From Calditrichota bacterium (GTDB lineage: Bacteria > Calditrichota > Calditrichia > RBG-13-44-9): a stretch of DNA of 15,065 nucleotides. A model generated the notes under the pieces. It was given only the letters and a program-made list of their open reading frames with translations, ran no database searches and had not been told where the DNA came from. Shown here one piece after another: positions 12,495 through 15,065 of this stretch; position 1 is the first letter of the stretch; each line of letters starts with the position of its first letter. The position numbers and the translations under genes were made by a program. Location: the NCBI GenBank assembly GCA_024276455.1, contig JAJRXE010000160.1, positions 1 to 15,065 of the forward strand. Reading direction: 5' to 3'.

Positions 12495-14732
12495 ATGAGA
12501 TTCCGCTACGTCACTTTCGTGTTAGGATTCCTGTTCTTTTGGCAGGGAAGTTTGTTCGCCCAGGGAACGGTTAGTTTTAGCAAGCATGCCATTACTACCT
12601 CGCTGCTTCTGGCCAAAAAATTTATTCCGGTGGATCTGGATCAGGACGGCGATCTGGACGTGGTGGCGGTGGCCAGCAATACCGATACGCTGGAGGCCAA
12701 CCTCGCCTGGTACGAAAATGACGGTCTGGAAAACTTTACCGCTCACACCATTACCACCGATTACCCGACGGCTCGCGGGGTGTACGCGGCGGATCTGGTT
12801 CCGGGTGGGTTTCTGGAAATTGTGGCCAGTTCCCAGGACAACCGGCGAATCACTTTCTGGCAATATCAGTCCGGGGTGTGGGTGGTCGATAGTGTGGGCA
12901 CCGCCCCGGCGCCCAACAATTACTCCGTCCGGGTGGCGGATGTGAATCTGGATGGCTTTCTGGATATTCTGGCATCTTACGGCGACACGGAAAATCGCCT
13001 GATCTGGTTTCAGGGAGACGGCGCAGGCAATTTTATTGAACACACGATTAACACCACTGCTTACACCAATGCGGTGGACATTGTTTCCGGCCGGGTGGAT
13101 GGCGACGCCGATGTGGACGTGTTGGGCGGTGCTTTCTGGGGTGGAGACGATGTGAGCTGGTGGGAAAATGATGGAACCCCGGAGGACGGCGGCTGGGTGA
13201 AACATGGCATTCAATCCGCCTATCTGGGGGCCAACAGCGTGGAGCTGGTGGACCTTGACAACGACGGTGACCTGGACGCCCTGGCGGTGGCCTGGGGAAA
13301 TAGCTCGGCCAATTCTACTGACGACCGGGTGTCCTGGTGGGCCAATGACGGCACCGGAACCTTCGGTAGCGAGCAGGTGATTGCCAGCAATTTCTGGAAC
13401 GCCCGCAACGCCAAAGGTGCCGACGTGGACGGCGACGGCGACATGGATGTGGTGGCAGCCGCCGACGGTTTGAACCAGATTTCCTGGTTCGAGAACGACG
13501 GTAATCAGAATTTTACGGAACACGTGGTAACCAACACCTTTACCTACGCCTATTTTACCCACCCGTTGGATCTGGACGGCGATGGGGACACCGACATCGT
13601 GGGAAGCGCTCAGGACGACAACGAGGTGGCCTGGTGGGAAAATCAGCAGGACGACGATCAACTTATTGCGGTGGGTGATGCCCCCCCGGCCTCTTTCTGG
13701 TCCGGCAAAGTGGTGATTGACTTTAGCGCCGGTACGGCGGATTCGGTAACAGTATTTTACAATGCCGGCCGGGTGCCAAATCGAAATCAATTAGCAGCCG
13801 GAATCGACCATCTGGCTCAAAAGGGCTTTTACACCATCACCACCCGTAAAACCGGTTACACTGCCAGTATCGATTTTTACTACGGCAGTGGGGTGGTGGA
13901 CGAATGGAGTGCCGTGGACAACGATGCCGCCCTGGTGATTTGCTGGTGGAACAAAGCGACTGAACAGTGGGTAATTGCGGGCAGCAGCCAGACCGTGGAT
14001 GCCGTGAACAGGAAAATCACCGTGGACGGGCTAACCAGCGAGCTGCAGACCTTTACCTACTGGACGCTCGGTTCCCGCACCACAGACAATCCCCTGCCGG
14101 TGCAGCTGTTGGCTTTCGAGGCCACTTCCCTGGAAAATGGAGTGGAATTGCGGTGGAGCACTGCCAGCGAAACCAACAATCTGGGTTTCGAAATCTGGCG
14201 GGCCAGCCGGACGGACAGCCAGTATGTGTTAATTGCAGACTACGCGTCTCGTCCGGATTTGCGCGGGGCGGGAAATACCACCGCCCGCCAAGATTACCGC
14301 TTCCTGGATCAGGTCGTTGTACCAGGGGAAACCTATTATTACAAACTGGTCAACGTGGACTTCGACCATCGAAAAACGGAACACGGCCCCTTAACGGTGC
14401 AGTACTGGGGGAATACCTCGGAGGAATTCCTGGCGGGCATTCGTACCCTCGAATTGGGACAAAATTACCCCAATCCGTTTAATTCCACAACCGTCATTCC
14501 CGTGGAAGTGCCGGAGGCTCCCAGCGCTGGCGGTAACCTGGAACTGGATATTTACGACCTGCTGGGACGAAAAATTAAATCTTTCCGGCTGGAAAATCCG
14601 GGGCCGGGAAACCATCTGTTCCGGTGGGATGGGGTGGCGGAAAACGGCCTGGCGGTGCCTTCCGGCGTGTATCTTTATCGGGTTCGCTACAACGGTTTAA
14701 CCCTGGTCCGCAAACTGCAAATTGTAAAATAG
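12495..14732 (+). CDS. Secreted seven-bladed FG-GAP/VCBS propeller protein with T9SS-type sorting domain
   Basis: 745 residues. The signal peptide MRFRYVTFVLGFLFFWQGSLFA (cleavage near residue 22) is followed by a beta-propeller (~27-385). Seven repeats of ~50 residues are visible, each with an Asp-rich calcium-type loop and usually a W(Y/W)ENDG-like strand: 'DLDQDGDLDVV', 'DLVPGGFLEIV' (degenerate), 'DVNLDGFLDIL', 'RVDGDADVDVL', 'DLDNDGDLDAL', 'DVDGDGDMDVV', 'DLDGDGDTDIV'. An unassigned beta domain (~388-530) follows, then an fn3-like domain (~532-640; 'LPVQLLAFEA', 'ASETNNLGFEIWRA', 'RGAGNTTARQDY') and a sorting/FlgD-Ig-like domain (~652-745; NYPNPFN). The fn3-like and sorting parts match those of the first two secreted genes in the window, so the same export route is expected. 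Probably a cell-surface or released protein for binding or adhesion; the ligand is unknown. Confidence 0.9.
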   Translation: MRFRYVTFVLGFLFFWQGSLFAQGTVSFSKHAITTSLLLAKKFIPVDLDQDGDLDVVAVASNTDTLEANLAWYENDGLENFTAHTITTDYPTARGVYAADLVPGGFLEIVASSQDNRRITFWQYQSGVWVVDSVGTAPAPNNYSVRVADVNLDGFLDILASYGDTENRLIWFQGDGAGNFIEHTINTTAYTNAVDIVSGRVDGDADVDVLGGAFWGGDDVSWWENDGTPEDGGWVKHGIQSAYLGANSVELVDLDNDGDLDALAVAWGNSSANSTDDRVSWWANDGTGTFGSEQVIASNFWNARNAKGADVDGDGDMDVVAAADGLNQISWFENDGNQNFTEHVVTNTFTYAYFTHPLDLDGDGDTDIVGSAQDDNEVAWWENQQDDDQLIAVGDAPPASFWSGKVVIDFSAGTADSVTVFYNAGRVPNRNQLAAGIDHLAQKGFYTITTRKTGYTASIDFYYGSGVVDEWSAVDNDAALVICWWNKATEQWVIAGSSQTVDAVNRKITVDGLTSELQTFTYWTLGSRTTDNPLPVQLLAFEATSLENGVELRWSTASETNNLGFEIWRASRTDSQYVLIADYASRPDLRGAGNTTARQDYRFLDQVVVPGETYYYKLVNVDFDHRKTEHGPLTVQYWGNTSEEFLAGIRTLELGQNYPNPFNSTTVIPVEVPEAPSAGGNLELDIYDLLGRKIKSFRLENPGPGNHLFRWDGVAENGLAVPSGVYLYRVRYNGLTLVRKLQIVK

Positions 14733-14747
14733 AAGGTTGAAATACCT

Positions 14748-14778
14748 GGCGGGTAAAAAAGGAGGTAGTTTATCCGCC
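14748..14778 (+). other. Hairpin carrying a perfect Shine-Dalgarno core in its loop
   Basis: The arms GGCGGGTAAA (14748-14757) and TTTATCCGCC (14769-14778) pair over 10 bp with one G-U wobble. The 11-nt loop contains AAGGAGGT (14759-14766), a full complement of the usual 16S 3' end. No ATG, GTG or TTG lies within 15 nt downstream, so it does not serve an evident gene. Confidence 0.4.
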
Positions 14779-14786
14779 GAGATTCG

Positions 14787-14809
14787 GCCCGTTTTTCGCC
14801 AAAACGGGC
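14787..14809 (+). terminator. Terminator-like hairpin after the propeller gene
   Basis: A perfect 9-bp stem (GCCCGTTTT / AAAACGGGC) with a 5-nt loop (TCGCC) lies 54 nt after the stop codon. It is followed by T-rich sequence (TGATTTTCACTTTTT, 14813-14827) rather than an immediate U-run. The AAAACGGGC/GCCCGTTTT symmetry would also allow some action on the opposite strand. Confidence 0.5.
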
Positions 14810-14870
14810 GGGTGATTTTCACTTTTTAAAATCGGCGTCAACGGTTTGAACCATTTCTCCAATTTTCTCC

Positions 14871-14910
14871 CCGGCATTTTACTTCCCTGGTAAATGCCCG
14901 GTACATCGGG
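14871..14910 (+). promoter_or_regulatory. Leader with overlapping hairpins before the radical SAM gene
   Basis: CCGGCATTTTAC (14871-14882) pairs with GTAAATGCCCGG (14890-14901) over 11 bp with two single-base bulges. The CCCG at the end of that stem (14897-14900) can instead pair with CGGG at 14907-14910. The two structures are mutually exclusive and lie just upstream of the ribosome site at 14920-14923. Regulation is inference. Confidence 0.25.
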
Positions 14911-14932
14911 AAATTAACCGAGGTTCCCTGAT

Positions 14933-15065
14933 ATGAGTGGTTTCGCGAAACAATTACTCCTGCTGACCAAACTACCGGCTTACCACGCCTTTCGAATTCT
15001 GGGACATCCGGTGAAACATCCGGTCAACATCACAGTGAGCCTGTTGTACAGCTGCAATTCCCGTT
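14933..15065 (+). CDS. Radical SAM protein, N-terminal fragment (3'-partial)
   Basis: ATG 14933 has GAGG (14920-14923) 9 nt upstream. The 44 codons before the window end read as a short amphipathic lead-in followed by 'HPVNITVSLLYSCNSR', with C41 as the probable first cysteine of the CxxxCxxC iron-sulfur motif. 'N(I/L)TVSxxYxCNSRCxTC' is a common opening of MoaA/SPASM-type radical SAM enzymes, including those in envelope polysaccharide and lipid loci. The other two cysteines fall outside the window, so the assignment rests on a short segment. The start is about 200 nt after the propeller gene, beyond a terminator-like hairpin, and is probably a separate transcription unit. Confidence 0.65.
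   Translation, partial: MSGFAKQLLLLTKLPAYHAFRILGHPVKHPVNITVSLLYSCNSR

Noticed and set aside
12522..13790. Long open frame of 422 codons on the minus strand
   Set aside because: It is antisense to the propeller gene; its His/Val-rich repeats are the mirror of the GAC/GAT-rich calcium loops, and no ribosome site or known fold is seen.
1..15065. tRNA or rRNA genes, CRISPR array, insertion sequence
   Set aside because: No tRNA-like GTTCRA loop with matching stems was seen outside coding regions, no regularly spaced short repeats, and no transposase or terminal inverted repeats.

Overview
The window looks like a chromosomal segment from a Gram-negative bacterium of the Fibrobacteres-Chlorobi-Bacteroidetes neighbourhood, most plausibly Calditrichota or candidate phylum KSB1. 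The reason is that four large secreted proteins end in the ~90-residue sorting/FlgD-Ig-like domain with the NYPNPFN-type motif and a terminal 'xxLxR/K', the signal used with type IX secretion (T9SS) and very abundant in those lineages. This assignment is inference from protein style. No rRNA or other marker gene is present. All genes are on the + strand.

Layout. (1) Positions 1-5770 hold three tandem paralogous secreted proteins; the first is cut by the window start. They share an N-terminal concanavalin-A/laminin-G-like sandwich, two ~120-residue repeats of a Trp/Asp-rich beta module that I cannot assign to a named family, and a C-terminal sorting domain; the first two also carry an fn3-like spacer. 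(2) Positions 5778-10512 hold three tightly packed genes: a CrtC/AttH-type lipocalin-like protein, a rifampin-phosphotransferase-type dikinase (ATP-grasp plus swivelling-His domain, no PEP/pyruvate barrel), and a GT-B glycosyltransferase. Gaps are 7 nt, 0 nt and a 35-nt overlap, so together with the third secreted paralog they look like a four-gene operon. (3) A 316-bp non-coding gap precedes a Wzx/WzxC-type polysaccharide flippase (10829-12298). (4) After a terminator-like hairpin and a promoter-like region with a centred palindrome comes a secreted seven-bladed FG-GAP/VCBS propeller protein with a sorting domain (12495-14732). (5) A structured 200-bp gap leads into the first 44 codons of a radical SAM protein, cut by the window end.

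How the genes may work together (inference): the flippase, glycosyltransferase and radical SAM enzyme suggest an envelope glycan or glycolipid locus. The T9SS cargo proteins, with lectin-like domains, would act at the cell surface. The lipocalin-like + dikinase + glycosyltransferase trio is the most unusual part. CrtC-type proteins hydrate isoprenoid double bonds, RPH-type dikinases phosphorylate a hydroxyl using both high-energy bonds of ATP, and GT1/GT28-type enzymes glycosylate hydroxyls. A route that creates or modifies hydroxyl groups on a lipid or other hydrophobic small molecule is a coherent but untested reading.
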